NCBI RefSeq assembly: GCF_035989285.1
Contig: NZ_CP108513.1
Span: forward strand, 5,270,001 to 5,334,000
Direction of reading: 5' to 3'
From: Streptomyces sp. NBC_01235
GTDB taxonomy: Bacteria > Actinomycetota > Actinomycetes > Streptomycetales > Streptomycetaceae
DNA length: 64,000 bases
A model generated the notes under the pieces. The model did not search any database, was not told the origin of the DNA, and saw only the letters and a program-made list of their open reading frames with translations. Shown here piece by piece: positions 7,699 through 17,472 of the stretch. Made by a program: the position numbers and the translations under genes. The stretch's first letter is position 1. Every line of letters starts with the position of its first letter.

Positions 7699-9143
7699 AG
7701 GCCGAGGGCCGGCATCAGGTAGTAGAAGGTGAAGACGGCGGCGACCACGTACATCGGCACCGGCACGTCCCGGCCGCGCCCGGCCGCCAGGCGCAGCAGG
7801 ACGAAGGCGATGAAGCCCATGCCGATGCCGTTGGTGATCGAGTAGGTGAACGGCATCATCACCATCGTGATGAAGGCGGGCATGGCGATGGTGTAGTCGG
7901 TCCAGTCGATCTCCTTGACCGAGCCCGCCAGGATCAGGAAGCCCACCGCGAGCAGCGCGGGGGTGGCGGCCTGGGACGGGACCATCGTGGCGACCGGCGT
8001 GAGGAACAGCGCGACGGTGAACAGGCCGCCGGTGACGAGGTTCGCGAAGCCGGTGCGGGCGCCCTCGCCGACGCCGGCCGTGGACTCCACGAAGGCGGTG
8101 GTGGCGGAGGAGGAGCTGGCGCCGCCCGCTGCGACCGCGAGGCCGTCGACGAAGAGGACCTTGTTGATGCCGGGCATCTCACCGTTGGCGTTGGTCAGCT
8201 TGGCCTCGTCGGAGACGCCCATGATCGTGCCCATCGCGTCGAAGAAGCACGACAGCAGGACGGTGAAGACGAAGAGGACGCCGGTCAGCACGCCGACCTC
8301 GTCGAACCCGCCGAAGAGGCTGACCTCGCCGATGAGACCGAAGTCGGGGGTGGCGACGGGGTTGCCGGGCCACTCGGGGGTGGTGAGGCCCCAGGAGGGG
8401 ACGGTGGCGACGGCGTCGATGATCAGCCCGAGGACGGTCATCGCGACGATCGAGATCAGGATCGCGCCGGGCACCTTGCGGGTGATCAGGGCCAGCGTGA
8501 GCAGGGCGCCCAGGATGAAGACGAGGACCGGCCAGCCGTTCAGGTGACCGTCGGCGCCGAGCTGGAGCGGGACGGTGGTGTGGGCCGCGTCCGGGATGCG
8601 GCTGACGAAGCCGGAGTCGACGAGCCCGATCAGCATGATGAACAGGCCGATACCGATCGAGATCGCCTTGCGCAGGCCGAAGGGCACCGCGTTCATCACG
8701 CGCTCGCGCAGACCGGTGGCGACCAGGAGCATCACCACGAAGCCCGCGAGCACGACCATGCCCATGGCGTCCGGCCAGGACATCCGGGGCGCGAGCTGGA
8801 GCGCGACCACCGAGTTCACGCCGAGGCCGGCGGCCAGCGCGATGGGGACGTTGCCGATCACACCCATGAGGAGGGTGGTGAAGGCCGCCGTCACACAGGT
8901 GGCGGTGACCAGCTGACCGTTGTCGAGCTGGTGCCCGTACATGTCCTTCGCGCTGCCGAGGATGATCGGGTTCAGCACGATGATGTACGCCATGGCGAAG
9001 AAGGTGGCGAAGCCGCCCCGGATCTCGCGCGGCAGCGTGCTGCCCCGCTCGGAGATGCGGAAGTAGCGGTCGAGGGCGCCGAAGAGGGGCGTGGCTCCCG
9101 GCTGTTCAGGGGCGGGGACCTTGGCGGGGGCCGACGTTGGCAT
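7692..9143 (-). CDS. NCS2-family purine (hypoxanthine/guanine-type) permease
   Basis: A 483-residue membrane transporter of the AzgA/PbuG branch of NCS2, importing purine bases with protons. The start was set at ATG 9143 (MPTSAPAK), with AGGAA 11 nt upstream, rather than an upstream in-frame start at 9182. The N-terminus has RYFRISERGSTLPREIRGGF and ATFFAMAYIIVLNP, diagnostic of this branch. Helix signatures ALAAGLGVNSVVA and SCFFDAMGTIMGV and the loop AAGGASSSSATTAFVESTAG follow, the last being the conserved substrate region near 320. About 12-14 hydrophobic segments are present. It is a single gene sharing a hairpin terminator with the convergent RHH gene. Confidence 0.92.
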   Translation of the reverse strand: MPTSAPAKVPAPEQPGATPLFGALDRYFRISERGSTLPREIRGGFATFFAMAYIIVLNPIILGSAKDMYGHQLDNGQLVTATCVTAAFTTLLMGVIGNVPIALAAGLGVNSVVALQLAPRMSWPDAMGMVVLAGFVVMLLVATGLRERVMNAVPFGLRKAISIGIGLFIMLIGLVDSGFVSRIPDAAHTTVPLQLGADGHLNGWPVLVFILGALLTLALITRKVPGAILISIVAMTVLGLIIDAVATVPSWGLTTPEWPGNPVATPDFGLIGEVSLFGGFDEVGVLTGVLFVFTVLLSCFFDAMGTIMGVSDEAKLTNANGEMPGINKVLFVDGLAVAAGGASSSSATTAFVESTAGVGEGARTGFANLVTGGLFTVALFLTPVATMVPSQAATPALLAVGFLILAGSVKEIDWTDYTIAMPAFITMVMMPFTYSITNGIGMGFIAFVLLRLAAGRGRDVPVPMYVVAAVFTFYYLMPALGLT

Positions 9144-9260
9144 GTTTTGGCGTTTCCTACGAAGAGAAGTGGTCGGACACAAACCGTTTCAGTATGAACG
9201 TATAGTGTTCGAATCAGCCATCTCCGCGCGTAGATGTGACCTCCTCGTAAGCTGTGCCCC

Positions 9261-9545
9261 ATGGCCGCGTTTTTCTCGGGACCCACCAAGCACGAGGCGC
9301 CGGAGCCCCTGGAGGGCCCCGTGGTCGCCACCATCACCGGCGGCACGATCCTCTGGTTCGTCCTCTTCGTCGTCCAGCTCCCCTTCTACGGCTGGTTCGA
9401 CGACCACGGCCGTCTGTGGTGGCTGTGGACCTGCCTCGCCGGCGCCGGGCTCGGACTCATCGGCATCTGGTACGTCCGCAAGCGCGACGCGGCGATCAAG
9501 CGGGAGGCGGCGGCCGGGGTCACCAAGGCGGAGGCCGTCGAGTAG
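9261..9545 (+). CDS. DUF2530 two-span membrane protein
   Basis: A 94-residue actinobacterial protein of the DUF2530 type, function unknown. After a polar head with Pro/Glu (KHEAPEPLEGPVV) come two transmembrane helices (GGTILWFVLFVVQLPFYGWF and LWWLWTCLAGAGLGLIGIWY) and a charged Lys/Arg/Glu tail. The start is supported by a leaderless promoter: TAAGCT at 9248-9253, then 7 nt, then ATG 9261, with no Shine-Dalgarno. It lies between the divergent permease and the P-type ATPase, which has its own leaderless promoter. Confidence 0.82.
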   Translation: MAAFFSGPTKHEAPEPLEGPVVATITGGTILWFVLFVVQLPFYGWFDDHGRLWWLWTCLAGAGLGLIGIWYVRKRDAAIKREAAAGVTKAEAVE

Positions 9546-9639
9546 GCGTACAACCGGCGTACCAGCCAGGTCCTCCCCAGGTCGGATCTTCGCCCCTTCC
9601 GACGGGTGAACCCCCAAATCCGCACGTACCGTCGATTCC

Positions 9640-12009
9640 ATGGCCCACACCGACGCCCCCGCCTCCGTGCCGACGACGGCGACCGGTCTGACCGCCGCCG
9701 AGGTCGCGGACCGCGTCGCGCGCGGTCAGGTGAACGACGTCCCCGTCCGCAGCAGCCGCACCGTCGGCGAGATCGTCCGGGCGAACGTCTTCACCCGGTT
9801 CAACGCGATCATCGGCGTCCTGTGGCTGGTCATGCTTGCCGTCGCGCCCGTCCAGGACGGCCTGTTCGGGTTCGTGATCCTCGCCAACACCGGCATCGGC
9901 ATCATCCAGGAGTGGCGGGCGAAGCAGACCCTGGACTCCCTCGCGGTCGTCGGCGAGGCCCGCCCCACCGTCCGCCGCGACGGCACCGCGACCGAGGTCT
10001 CCACCTCCGAACTCGTCCTGGACGACGTCATCGAGATCGGCCCCGGTGACAAGGTCGCCGTGGACGGGGTGTGCGTCGAGGCGGACGGGCTGGAGATCGA
10101 CGAGTCACTGCTCACCGGCGAGGCGGACCCCGTCGTGAAGCGGTCGGGCGCACAGGTCATGTCGGGAAGCTTCGTGGTGGCCGGCGGCGGCGCCTTCCGG
10201 GCCACGAAGGTCGGCCGCGAGGCCTACGCCGCCCAGCTCGCCGAGGAGGCCTCCCGCTTCACGCTGGTCCACTCCGAGCTGCGCTCCGGCATCTCCACGA
10301 TCCTCAAGTACGTGACGTGGATGATGATCCCGGCCGCCATCGGCCTCGTCGTCACACAACTGTTCGTGAAGAACAACGACATCAAGGAGTCGATCGCCCG
10401 CACCGTCGGCGGCATCGTCCCGATGGTCCCGGAGGGGCTGGTCCTGCTCACCTCCGTCGCCTTCGCGATCGGCGTCATCCGGCTTGGCCGGAAACAGTGC
10501 CTGGTGCAGGAACTCCCGGCCATCGAGGGCCTCGCCCGCGTCGACACCGTCTGCCTGGACAAGACCGGCACCCTCACCGAGGGCGGCATGGACGTCACCG
10601 GGCTCAGGACGCTCGACGACTTCGAGGAGACGTACGTACAGCAGGTGCTCGGCGCTCTCGGGGAGTCCGACCCGCGGCCCAACGCCTCCCTCCAGGCGAT
10701 CATCGACGCCTACCCGGACGCCGAGGAATGGCGCTGCACCGAGTCCCTGCCCTTCTCCTCCGCCCGCAAGTACAGCGGCGCCAGCTTCAGCGAGGGCAAC
10801 GGGGAGAGCGGCACCTGGCTGCTGGGGGCGCCGGACGTGCTGCTGGCCGACGGCTCCCCCGCCCTCGCCGAGACCGAGCGGCTCAACGAGCAGGGTCTGC
10901 GGGTGCTGCTGCTGGCCCGCGCCGCCCGCGACCTCGACGACCCCGAACCCGCACGCGGAGCCCGGCCCGCCGCCCTCGTCGTCCTCGAACAGCGGCTGCG
11001 GCCCGACGCCGCCGACACCCTGCGTTACTTCGCCCGGCAGGACGTCCACGCCAAGGTCATCTCCGGCGACAACGCGGTGTCGGTGGGGGCGGTGGCCGCG
11101 AAGCTCGGGCTCGACGGCGGCACGGTGGACGCCCGCCGGCTGCCCCAGGACCAGGACGGCATGGGGCGGGCCCTGGACGAGGGCACGGTGTTCGGGCGGG
11201 TCACCCCGCAGCAGAAGCGGGACATGGTCGGCGCGCTCCAGTCCCGCGGGCACACCGTCGCCATGACCGGGGACGGCGTCAACGACGTCCTCGCGCTGAA
11301 GGACGCCGACATCGGCGTGGCGATGGGGTCGGGCTCCGAGGCCACCCGGGCGGTCGCGCAGATCGTGCTGCTGAACAACAGCTTCGCGACGCTGCCGTCG
11401 GTGGTGGCGGAGGGCCGACGGGTCATCGGCAACATCACCCGCGTGGCGACCCTGTTCCTGGTGAAGACGGTCTACTCGGTGCTGCTGGCCCTGCTGGTGG
11501 TGTGCTGGCAGGTCGAGTACCCGTTCCTGCCACGCCACGTGACCCTGCTGTCCACGCTCACCATCGGCGTCCCGGCCTTCTTCCTCGCCCTCGCCCCCAA
11601 CACGGAACGGGCCCGCCCGCACTTCGTACGACGGGTGATGCGGTACTCGATCCCGGGCGGCCTGATCGCGGGCGTCGCGACCTTCGTGACGTACCTGATC
11701 GCCCGTCACCACTACGTGGGCAAGGGCTCGTTGGACGCCGAGACCAGCGCGGCGACCCTCACGCTGTTCCTGGTCTCGATGTGGGTGCTGGCGATCATCG
11801 CCCGCCCGTACACCTGGTGGCGGGTGCTGCTGGTGGCCTCGATGGGCGCGGCGTTCCTGCTCGTCCTGGTGGTCCCGTGGCTCCAGCACTTCTTCGCACT
11901 GAAGCTGGTCGGAGAGACGATGCCGTGGATCGCGGTGGGCGTGGCCGCGGTGGCGGCGGTCGCCCTGGAGTTCTCCTGGAAATGGGTCGACCGCCGCGTT
12001 CCCGCTTAG
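9640..12009 (+). CDS. CtpE-like cation-transporting P-type ATPase
   Basis: A 789-residue P-type ATPase that pumps cations across the membrane at the cost of ATP. All core motifs are present: the actuator loop LLTGEADPV (about 163-171), the PEGL helix motif (VPMVPEGLVLLTS, about 264), the phosphorylated Asp307 in DKTGTLTEGG, a KYSGASF nucleotide-binding segment (about 377), and the hinge TGDGVNDVLALKDADIG (about 544-560). The C-terminal half has about six helices. There is no heavy-metal N-terminal domain or CPx motif, which argues against a copper/zinc P1B pump. Overall form matches mycobacterial CtpE, linked to calcium uptake; Ca2+ is therefore a reasonable but unproven substrate. A -10 TACCGT ends 7 nt before the ATG, so the mRNA is probably leaderless. 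Confidence 0.9.
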   Translation: MAHTDAPASVPTTATGLTAAEVADRVARGQVNDVPVRSSRTVGEIVRANVFTRFNAIIGVLWLVMLAVAPVQDGLFGFVILANTGIGIIQEWRAKQTLDSLAVVGEARPTVRRDGTATEVSTSELVLDDVIEIGPGDKVAVDGVCVEADGLEIDESLLTGEADPVVKRSGAQVMSGSFVVAGGGAFRATKVGREAYAAQLAEEASRFTLVHSELRSGISTILKYVTWMMIPAAIGLVVTQLFVKNNDIKESIARTVGGIVPMVPEGLVLLTSVAFAIGVIRLGRKQCLVQELPAIEGLARVDTVCLDKTGTLTEGGMDVTGLRTLDDFEETYVQQVLGALGESDPRPNASLQAIIDAYPDAEEWRCTESLPFSSARKYSGASFSEGNGESGTWLLGAPDVLLADGSPALAETERLNEQGLRVLLLARAARDLDDPEPARGARPAALVVLEQRLRPDAADTLRYFARQDVHAKVISGDNAVSVGAVAAKLGLDGGTVDARRLPQDQDGMGRALDEGTVFGRVTPQQKRDMVGALQSRGHTVAMTGDGVNDVLALKDADIGVAMGSGSEATRAVAQIVLLNNSFATLPSVVAEGRRVIGNITRVATLFLVKTVYSVLLALLVVCWQVEYPFLPRHVTLLSTLTIGVPAFFLALAPNTERARPHFVRRVMRYSIPGGLIAGVATFVTYLIARHHYVGKGSLDAETSAATLTLFLVSMWVLAIIARPYTWWRVLLVASMGAAFLLVLVVPWLQHFFALKLVGETMPWIAVGVAAVAAVALEFSWKWVDRRVPA

Positions 12010-12050
12010 CGCTCGGCGTGGACCGGGAAGCCGGTCCTGCCGCTCGTTCC

Positions 12051-12974
12051 CTACTGCACGTCGACGAAGTCACCCGCGGCGGTGGCCGCCGGGGAGGTGG
12101 TGGTGCCGACGAAGATGTAGCGGTAGTAGCCGTCCACGCTCGCCGTGACGGTGGTGCCCAGCCCACCGGTCGAGGTGGTCTTGACCGACTTCACCGTGCT
12201 GTAGGTGGTGGCGCCCTTCTTGCGGAACTGCAGCTGGGCGTAGACGCCGGCGTAACCGGTGTACGTGGCGGTGTCCCAGTTGGCGCGGGTCAGGCGGCCC
12301 GTGACGGTGATGGTCCTGCCCTTCTTCACCGGCTCCGGGGCGGCGTTGACCGTCAGCTTGGACAGGCGCTGGAGCTTGGTGGTGGCCAGGGTGTCGCCCT
12401 CGGCGTAGCCGACCTTGCTGAAGTCGACGTCGTCGGCGTTCGGGTCGACGTCGTTCCAGTCGACGATGTAGCCGGCCGCCTTCCACGTCGTGGCGTCGGC
12501 GTTCTCCAGCTCGTCGGCCGGGTAGACGTCGATGGTGCCCTTGCAGGTGGCGACCGTGGCCGAGGTGTTGGTGCAGGCCGGGTAGTCGTCGCCGAGGAGG
12601 AAGTTGGCCGGGTCGTCGTACGAACCGCGGTAGAGGAGCAGGTCCAGCTCGGTGTCGTCCGCGGTGACGTCGACGCCCGCGCCGTGCGTGACCGTGAAGG
12701 TGACCGGGGCGGTGACCTTGCCGCTGGTGCCGGCGACGATCGGCTTGCCGTTGTTGACCTTGACGTTGCCGAACTTGGCGTCCAGCGCGTACGGGGTGCC
12801 GCTGTCGGCGGTCGAACCGGTGAAGGCGCTCTTGCCGGAGGCGGCCGCGTGGAGGGCCGTGAAGGTGTCGACGGAGCTGTGCGAGTCGCTGCCGGTGGCC
12901 TGTGCGGCCGGCATGGCGAAGGCGGACAGGGCCACGGCGCCGGTGACGGCGACCACGGTGGCGCGTATGCGCAT
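12051..12974 (-). CDS. Secreted protein of unknown function with Ig-like C-terminal region
   Basis: A 307-residue exported protein. The start at ATG 12974 has AGGGGGAA about 5 nt upstream and opens a clear signal peptide (MRIRATVVAVTGAVALSAFA, cleaved at AQA-TGSDS). An N-terminal beta-rich segment contains one Cys pair (PACTNTSATVATCKG, near 155-168). The C-terminal 110 residues (LTVNAAPEPVKKGRTITVTG to the end) resemble Ig/Big-like or 'calcium-binding secreted' Streptomyces proteins, with the pattern VTGRLTRANWD..YAGVYAQLQFRKKG. No enzyme motif was found. It is a single gene; the 200-bp region upstream (12975-13175) shows no gene or clear operator. Confidence 0.75.
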   Translation of the reverse strand: MRIRATVVAVTGAVALSAFAMPAAQATGSDSHSSVDTFTALHAAASGKSAFTGSTADSGTPYALDAKFGNVKVNNGKPIVAGTSGKVTAPVTFTVTHGAGVDVTADDTELDLLLYRGSYDDPANFLLGDDYPACTNTSATVATCKGTIDVYPADELENADATTWKAAGYIVDWNDVDPNADDVDFSKVGYAEGDTLATTKLQRLSKLTVNAAPEPVKKGRTITVTGRLTRANWDTATYTGYAGVYAQLQFRKKGATTYSTVKSVKTTSTGGLGTTVTASVDGYYRYIFVGTTTSPAATAAGDFVDVQ

Positions 12975-13175
12975 GTGCGTTCCCCCTGAGGAGAGGGGCC
13001 CACGGACGGTTGCCGTTCGCACGGTCGTCGTCACATCCGGGGCCCAAAGTGATGGTGGAGTCTGTTGACTCACACGATCAGATGCCCGGTGGGGGCGGAT
13101 GGTTGTACGTCCCGTGAGAAATTCGTGGAAGAAATCTTCACGTCCGCCGCCACCCGCCCTCGCACCCCGTGAGCG

Positions 13176-16100
13176 TCAGTCGAACCAGCGGTCGCGGGCC
13201 AGTTCCCGGGTCCGTGACGGGTCCTCCAGCAGGGCCGCGACCTCGAAACGGCGCGGCCACTGCCGTGCCGCCCAGGCGAGCCCGGCGGCCACGCCCTCCA
13301 GGGTGGCGGCGTGCAGGACGCCGTCGGCCGTCAGCCGCCAGTCGATCTCCACGCCGTCGACGACGAGTTCCTCGTGCTCGACGTACGTGTCGGGCGTGCG
13401 CGGCCCGAGCAGCACCCGCACCGACTCCGGTACGTCGTGCTCGGCGCCCTCGGAGTCGACGCCCCCGGTCACGGACTCGCTCAGCCGCCGCACCTGGAAC
13501 AGCTCGGCCAGTTCGGCGGCGCGCGAGGGCCGTACGGGCAGCAGCGGGACGCCCTGCGTGAACGGCAGCAGATCGGGCGAGTCGACGACGACGGCGTCGG
13601 CGGCGTCCACGACCTCGACCCGCCCGTCGACGACGGCCCGCAGCTCGTCGGGGAGGGTCACCTGCTCGGGGTCCAGCTCGGCCAACGCACCGTAGAGGCC
13701 GTGCAGTTGGGCGGAGGTGACGGGGCGATCCGGGTCGGCCAGCCGGTCGAGGAGTTCGGCGGCGCCGCCGGGCTCGTCGAGGAGGGCCGCCACGGAGGTC
13801 CGTACGCCCAGCGCCCGCAGCACCTGCTCGTCGTCGAACCCGGTGGCGTCGGCCTCGTCGTACAGGCCGTGCAGGAGCGGGTCCCCGCCGGCGGCCAGCA
13901 GGCCGGCCGGGCGCCGCCCGTCGAGCACCGGGTTTCCGCGCAACCACCAGGCGGTGTAGGGCCGTACGGCCTCGTGGGTGCCGTCCGGGAGGAGGATGCG
14001 GACGGGCTGGATGAGGGCGTCGCGCAGCGGCGGCCGGGCGAGCAGCGCGAGGGCCTGCGGCCAGCGGTCCTCGTCGACGAGGTCGAGGTCGCGGACGGCG
14101 ACGAGCTCGGTGGCGACGGGCGGCACGGGCGAGTCGGGGAAGCGGTCGAGGATGTCCTCGCACCACACGTCGACGGCGTCCAGCAGCCCGGCGTCGTCGG
14201 GTTCGGCGAAGTCCCCTTCGCGGGGCTCCAGTTCGTCCGGGTCCAGGACGACGTCCGTGGCACGCACGAGCGCGAAGTTGGCCAGCACGCCACAGGCCGC
14301 GAGGGGCTGTTCACCCCATTTGTCCGCCAACTCGGCGTCGACAGCGGCGAGTTCGTCCTCCCGGATGACGGAGGCGAACGGGCTGCCCGGCAGCACCAGT
14401 TCACCGGCGGGGACGAGTTCCCCGTCCTCGTCGGGCAGGGCGAGGGCGCCGAGCCAGGGCTCGTCCCCGGGCTCCAGACCGGCGTCCCGGACGAGGGCGA
14501 GGACCGTGTCGGCGAGCTCCTCCGCGTCCGGGGCGTCCCTGTCGTCCCAGGCGCCGCCGTCGTCGTCCAGGGAGGCGGCGACGGCGGCCCGCACCTGCGG
14601 GGTGGTCAGGACGGCGCGGGGCGTGGCGGGCAGCGCGCCGAGCTTCTCCAGGAGGGGGTGCGCGGCGTCCTGGTGGGCGACCTTGAGACCGAGCCGGGCG
14701 AGGGATTCGGAGGTGGCGGCCCAGGTGTCGTCGGGGGTGGGGCCGTCGGGGAGGGGCAGCAGCACCTGGCGCGGACCGATGGTGGTCCGCCCGTCGGCGA
14801 GCGGCACGGGAAGCCCGGAGAGCCGGTCCGGATCGACCCCGGCGAGGCTGTCGTAGAGCCGGTACCACCAGTCCGGGTCCTTCTCCAGACCGGCCAGCCG
14901 GTCGATCGCGTCGGCGAGCGGGATCCGGGCGACGCCCAGTGTGCGCAGCTCGGCCCGCCGCTCCAGCCCGGCGGGCAGCAGGGTCGGCAGCACCTCCGCC
15001 AGCACCCGCACGGTGTCGGCGCCGGCACCCTCGACGACCTCGGCGTCACGGGGCCGCAAGGCCTCCGGAAGCTCGATCACGTCCTCGACCCCGGCCCCGT
15101 CCTCGCCCTCGTTCTCGGGCGCGGGCCGGACGGCGGGCGGCAGGAACGCGGTGCGCGGCAGCCGCTCGAGGACGGCCTGCCGAAGGGCCCCGTCCAGCAC
15201 CCCCTTGCCCAGCGGCCCGGGCACGAGATCGATGATCCCCGTGCCCACCGGCCGCCAGCCGGCGAGGAGTTCGGTGTACACGTCCGCCGCACGCTGCACG
15301 AGGTGGTCGGTCAGCGGTCCGGGGGCGGCGTGCCGGCGGGTGGTGTCGAGGGGGAAGGAGGCGATGAGCAGGGCGGGCACGCCGAGGGGCTCGTCGCTGG
15401 GGGTGGGCGCGTGGACGACGGGAGTGGTGCGGGGCCGGGCGGGCGCCCCGTCCTCGTCGACCGGCACGGCCCAGGTGACCGACCAGTGGGGCCGCAGCCG
15501 CTCCTCCACCGGCCGGTCGGCCAGCAGCTCGGGGCTGAGGGGACCGTGCGCGGCGGCGACCCGCCACCGCGTGGTCCCGTCCCGCGTGTCCGCCACGACG
15601 GTGAGGGCGCCGTCGGCGGGGTCGGCGGAACGGCGGAGGGTGCGCGGAGCGTGGTCGTCGACCTCGATCACGACCTCCTCCAGCCCCGGGAGGGCGAGCA
15701 GCAGAGCGTCGTCGACGGCGGTGAGGAGCCGTTCGGCGAGATCGGCGGCGGCGGTGTCGCGCAAGGGCAGGATGACGGCGGTGTCGTACGGGTCGGGCGC
15801 GGTGCCCTGGGCGGCGAAGGGCAGCCGGAGCAGCGGCACATGTCCGTCACGCCTGCGGATCTCGTCACCGAGGCCGGGGCTGTGCCGGGCGGTGTCCTGG
15901 GCCAGCTCGCGAGCCTCCGCGAGGGACCAGCGGACACCCCCGTGCCGCCCCACCACGGCGGGCTCGTCGGTGACGGCGACGACGGCGGCGAAGCCGACGC
16001 CGAACCGCCCGACGGCCACGGCCGACTGCTGGGCCTCACGCTTGGCGGAGGCCCGGAGCGTGGCGAGTGACTCGACGCCGGCGGCGTCCAGGGGCGCGCC

Positions 16101-16367
16101 CGTGTTGGCGGCGACGAGGACACCGTCGCGGAGGGTGAGCCGCAGCCGCCCCGGCACTTTGGCCCTGGCGGCGGCGTCGGCGGCGTTCTGAGCGAGCTCG
16201 ACGACGAGCCGGTCCCGGTACCCGCCGAGGACGAGGTCCTCCTCGGCGTTGGCGTCCTCCCGGAAACGGGCGGGACTCGTGGCCCAGGCGTCCAGCACTC
16301 CGCGACGCAGGCGGGCCGTGCCGAAGGGGTCCGCGCCCTCGGGTGCCGGCCGCACGAACTTGCTCAC
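13176..16367 (-). CDS. Giant protein with sacsin/HSP90-type GHKL ATPase N-terminus
   Basis: A 1063-residue protein. The start was set at GTG 16367 (VSKFVRPAPEG), 7 nt after GAGGAG. The N-terminus has an ATP-binding GHKL fold like sacsin and HSP90: the N-box LVVELAQNAADAAARA (Glu and Asn at about 48-52), the G1-like VLVAANTGAPLDAAGVESL, and the lid/G2 VGRFGVGFAAVVAVTDEP (near 115). The remaining roughly 800 residues are acidic, Leu/Asp/Glu-rich and without recognised domains. From family memory, this 'sacsin N-terminal ATP-binding-like' protein is conserved across actinobacteria and uncharacterised. A chaperone-like or signalling ATPase role is an inference from the fold only. The DUF3027 gene lies 178 bp upstream on the same strand. 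Confidence 0.82.
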   Translation of the reverse strand: MSKFVRPAPEGADPFGTARLRRGVLDAWATSPARFREDANAEEDLVLGGYRDRLVVELAQNAADAAARAKVPGRLRLTLRDGVLVAANTGAPLDAAGVESLATLRASAKREAQQSAVAVGRFGVGFAAVVAVTDEPAVVGRHGGVRWSLAEARELAQDTARHSPGLGDEIRRRDGHVPLLRLPFAAQGTAPDPYDTAVILPLRDTAAADLAERLLTAVDDALLLALPGLEEVVIEVDDHAPRTLRRSADPADGALTVVADTRDGTTRWRVAAAHGPLSPELLADRPVEERLRPHWSVTWAVPVDEDGAPARPRTTPVVHAPTPSDEPLGVPALLIASFPLDTTRRHAAPGPLTDHLVQRAADVYTELLAGWRPVGTGIIDLVPGPLGKGVLDGALRQAVLERLPRTAFLPPAVRPAPENEGEDGAGVEDVIELPEALRPRDAEVVEGAGADTVRVLAEVLPTLLPAGLERRAELRTLGVARIPLADAIDRLAGLEKDPDWWYRLYDSLAGVDPDRLSGLPVPLADGRTTIGPRQVLLPLPDGPTPDDTWAATSESLARLGLKVAHQDAAHPLLEKLGALPATPRAVLTTPQVRAAVAASLDDDGGAWDDRDAPDAEELADTVLALVRDAGLEPGDEPWLGALALPDEDGELVPAGELVLPGSPFASVIREDELAAVDAELADKWGEQPLAACGVLANFALVRATDVVLDPDELEPREGDFAEPDDAGLLDAVDVWCEDILDRFPDSPVPPVATELVAVRDLDLVDEDRWPQALALLARPPLRDALIQPVRILLPDGTHEAVRPYTAWWLRGNPVLDGRRPAGLLAAGGDPLLHGLYDEADATGFDDEQVLRALGVRTSVAALLDEPGGAAELLDRLADPDRPVTSAQLHGLYGALAELDPEQVTLPDELRAVVDGRVEVVDAADAVVVDSPDLLPFTQGVPLLPVRPSRAAELAELFQVRRLSESVTGGVDSEGAEHDVPESVRVLLGPRTPDTYVEHEELVVDGVEIDWRLTADGVLHAATLEGVAAGLAWAARQWPRRFEVAALLEDPSRTRELARDRWFD

Positions 16368-16545
16368 GTTCACTCTCCTCATCGGCGTGGGCACGAAGGT
16401 ACCGCGCGAAGGAGTGACGGCCGAACGGGATGCGAGGCAGGGGCCGGGCACCGAGCCGCCCCTACATCACAATCACACAACGACTACGGGATCGCCCGAC
16501 AACGGACGAGGCGGGACGGCACGCCAGGACGACGGGGCCGGACGG

Positions 16546-17472
16546 CTAGGAGTGCCCCAGCTCCGCCGCGTCCTCGTCCTCCACCGTCGGCACGGACCCC
16601 GAATCCGGGGCCGGACGCAGCGGGAACGGATCCACCCGGGTCTCGTCGATCACCGGCGGGGCGGGCCGCGGCGGCGCGGGCATCACCGCTGCCTCCGAGT
16701 GGCCCCCACAGCCGTACGCCAGGGAGACGACCCGGCCGTCCGCCGGGGAGAACTCGTTGGCGCAGACGCCGAAGGCCTGCCCGAGGGAGCCCCCGATGGG
16801 CGTGAGGAAACCGCAGCTCTGGCAGGTCGCGGGGGCCGCCTGGGCCATGGGCGTCTGGGGGCCGTAGCCCTCCTCCCAGCGGTCCGCGGCGATGTGCAGG
16901 CCGTACCGGGACAGCACCCGGGCCCGGCGCATCCCCAGCTCCTCGGCCACCGCGGCGATCGTCCCGCGCACCGGTGTCGTGGGCAGCTTCGCCGACGCGG
17001 CCGGGGTCACCTCGGCGTCCTCCGCCTCCACCAGCTCGGCCATCTGCTCGGAGACGGGCGAGTTCGGCAGCGGCTCGTCCACGCCGGTGAAGCCGGGCTC
17101 CAGACGGAGGTCCTCCGCGTCCGTGGGCAGGAGGTCGCCGGGGCCCATGTCGCCGGGGCGCAGCCGCTCGCTCCACGGGACCCACTCGGGCGCCAGCACC
17201 GCGTCGGGGCCGGGGAGGAGGACCACCTCGTCCAGGGTGACGATCTTCGCGCGGGACGCCCGCGCCACCGTCACCGCCCAGCGCCAGCCCCGGTACCCGA
17301 GCTCCTTGCACCCGAAGTAGTGGGTGACCACCCGGTCGCCCTCGGAGAGCATGCCTACGTGCTCTCCGACCACGCCGGGGGCGGCTGCCTCCTCGGCTGC
17401 GGCACGGGCGAGGTCGACGGCCTCGGCGCACAGGCGGTCGGGGGTGCGGCTTCGCGTGGTCGCTGCGCTCAC
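16546..17472 (-). CDS. DUF3027 protein with Cys-rich (zinc-finger-like) segment
   Basis: A 308-residue actinobacterial protein of unknown function. The start was set at GTG 17472 (VSAATTRSRTPDRLC), with AGGAGAG upstream. The N-terminal domain (VGEHVGMLSEGDRVVTHYFG, then CKELGYRGWRWAVTVARASR) is typical of DUF3027. The middle holds a region like a small DNA-binding domain (VRGTIAAVAEELGMRRARVL). The C-terminal part has a Cys cluster (CQSCGFL..FGVCANEF..YGCGGHSE) with CxxC spacing suited to a metal site. The tail is Pro/Asp rich. It probably interacts with nucleic acid or a nucleic-acid enzyme, but this is inferred only from the Cys motif. Confidence 0.8.
   Translation of the reverse strand: MSAATTRSRTPDRLCAEAVDLARAAAEEAAAPGVVGEHVGMLSEGDRVVTHYFGCKELGYRGWRWAVTVARASRAKIVTLDEVVLLPGPDAVLAPEWVPWSERLRPGDMGPGDLLPTDAEDLRLEPGFTGVDEPLPNSPVSEQMAELVEAEDAEVTPAASAKLPTTPVRGTIAAVAEELGMRRARVLSRYGLHIAADRWEEGYGPQTPMAQAAPATCQSCGFLTPIGGSLGQAFGVCANEFSPADGRVVSLAYGCGGHSEAAVMPAPPRPAPPVIDETRVDPFPLRPAPDSGSVPTVEDEDAAELGHS

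Noticed and set aside
10071..12989. 972-codon plus-strand frame overlapping the P-type ATPase gene
   Set aside because: Arg/Gly/Pro-rich shadow of the ATPase gene continuing antisense to the secreted protein gene; no domain is recognisable.
13311..16070. 919-codon plus-strand frame opposite the sacsin-like gene
   Set aside because: Shadow frame; the minus strand shows codon-position GC bias, a ribosome site and GHKL motifs.
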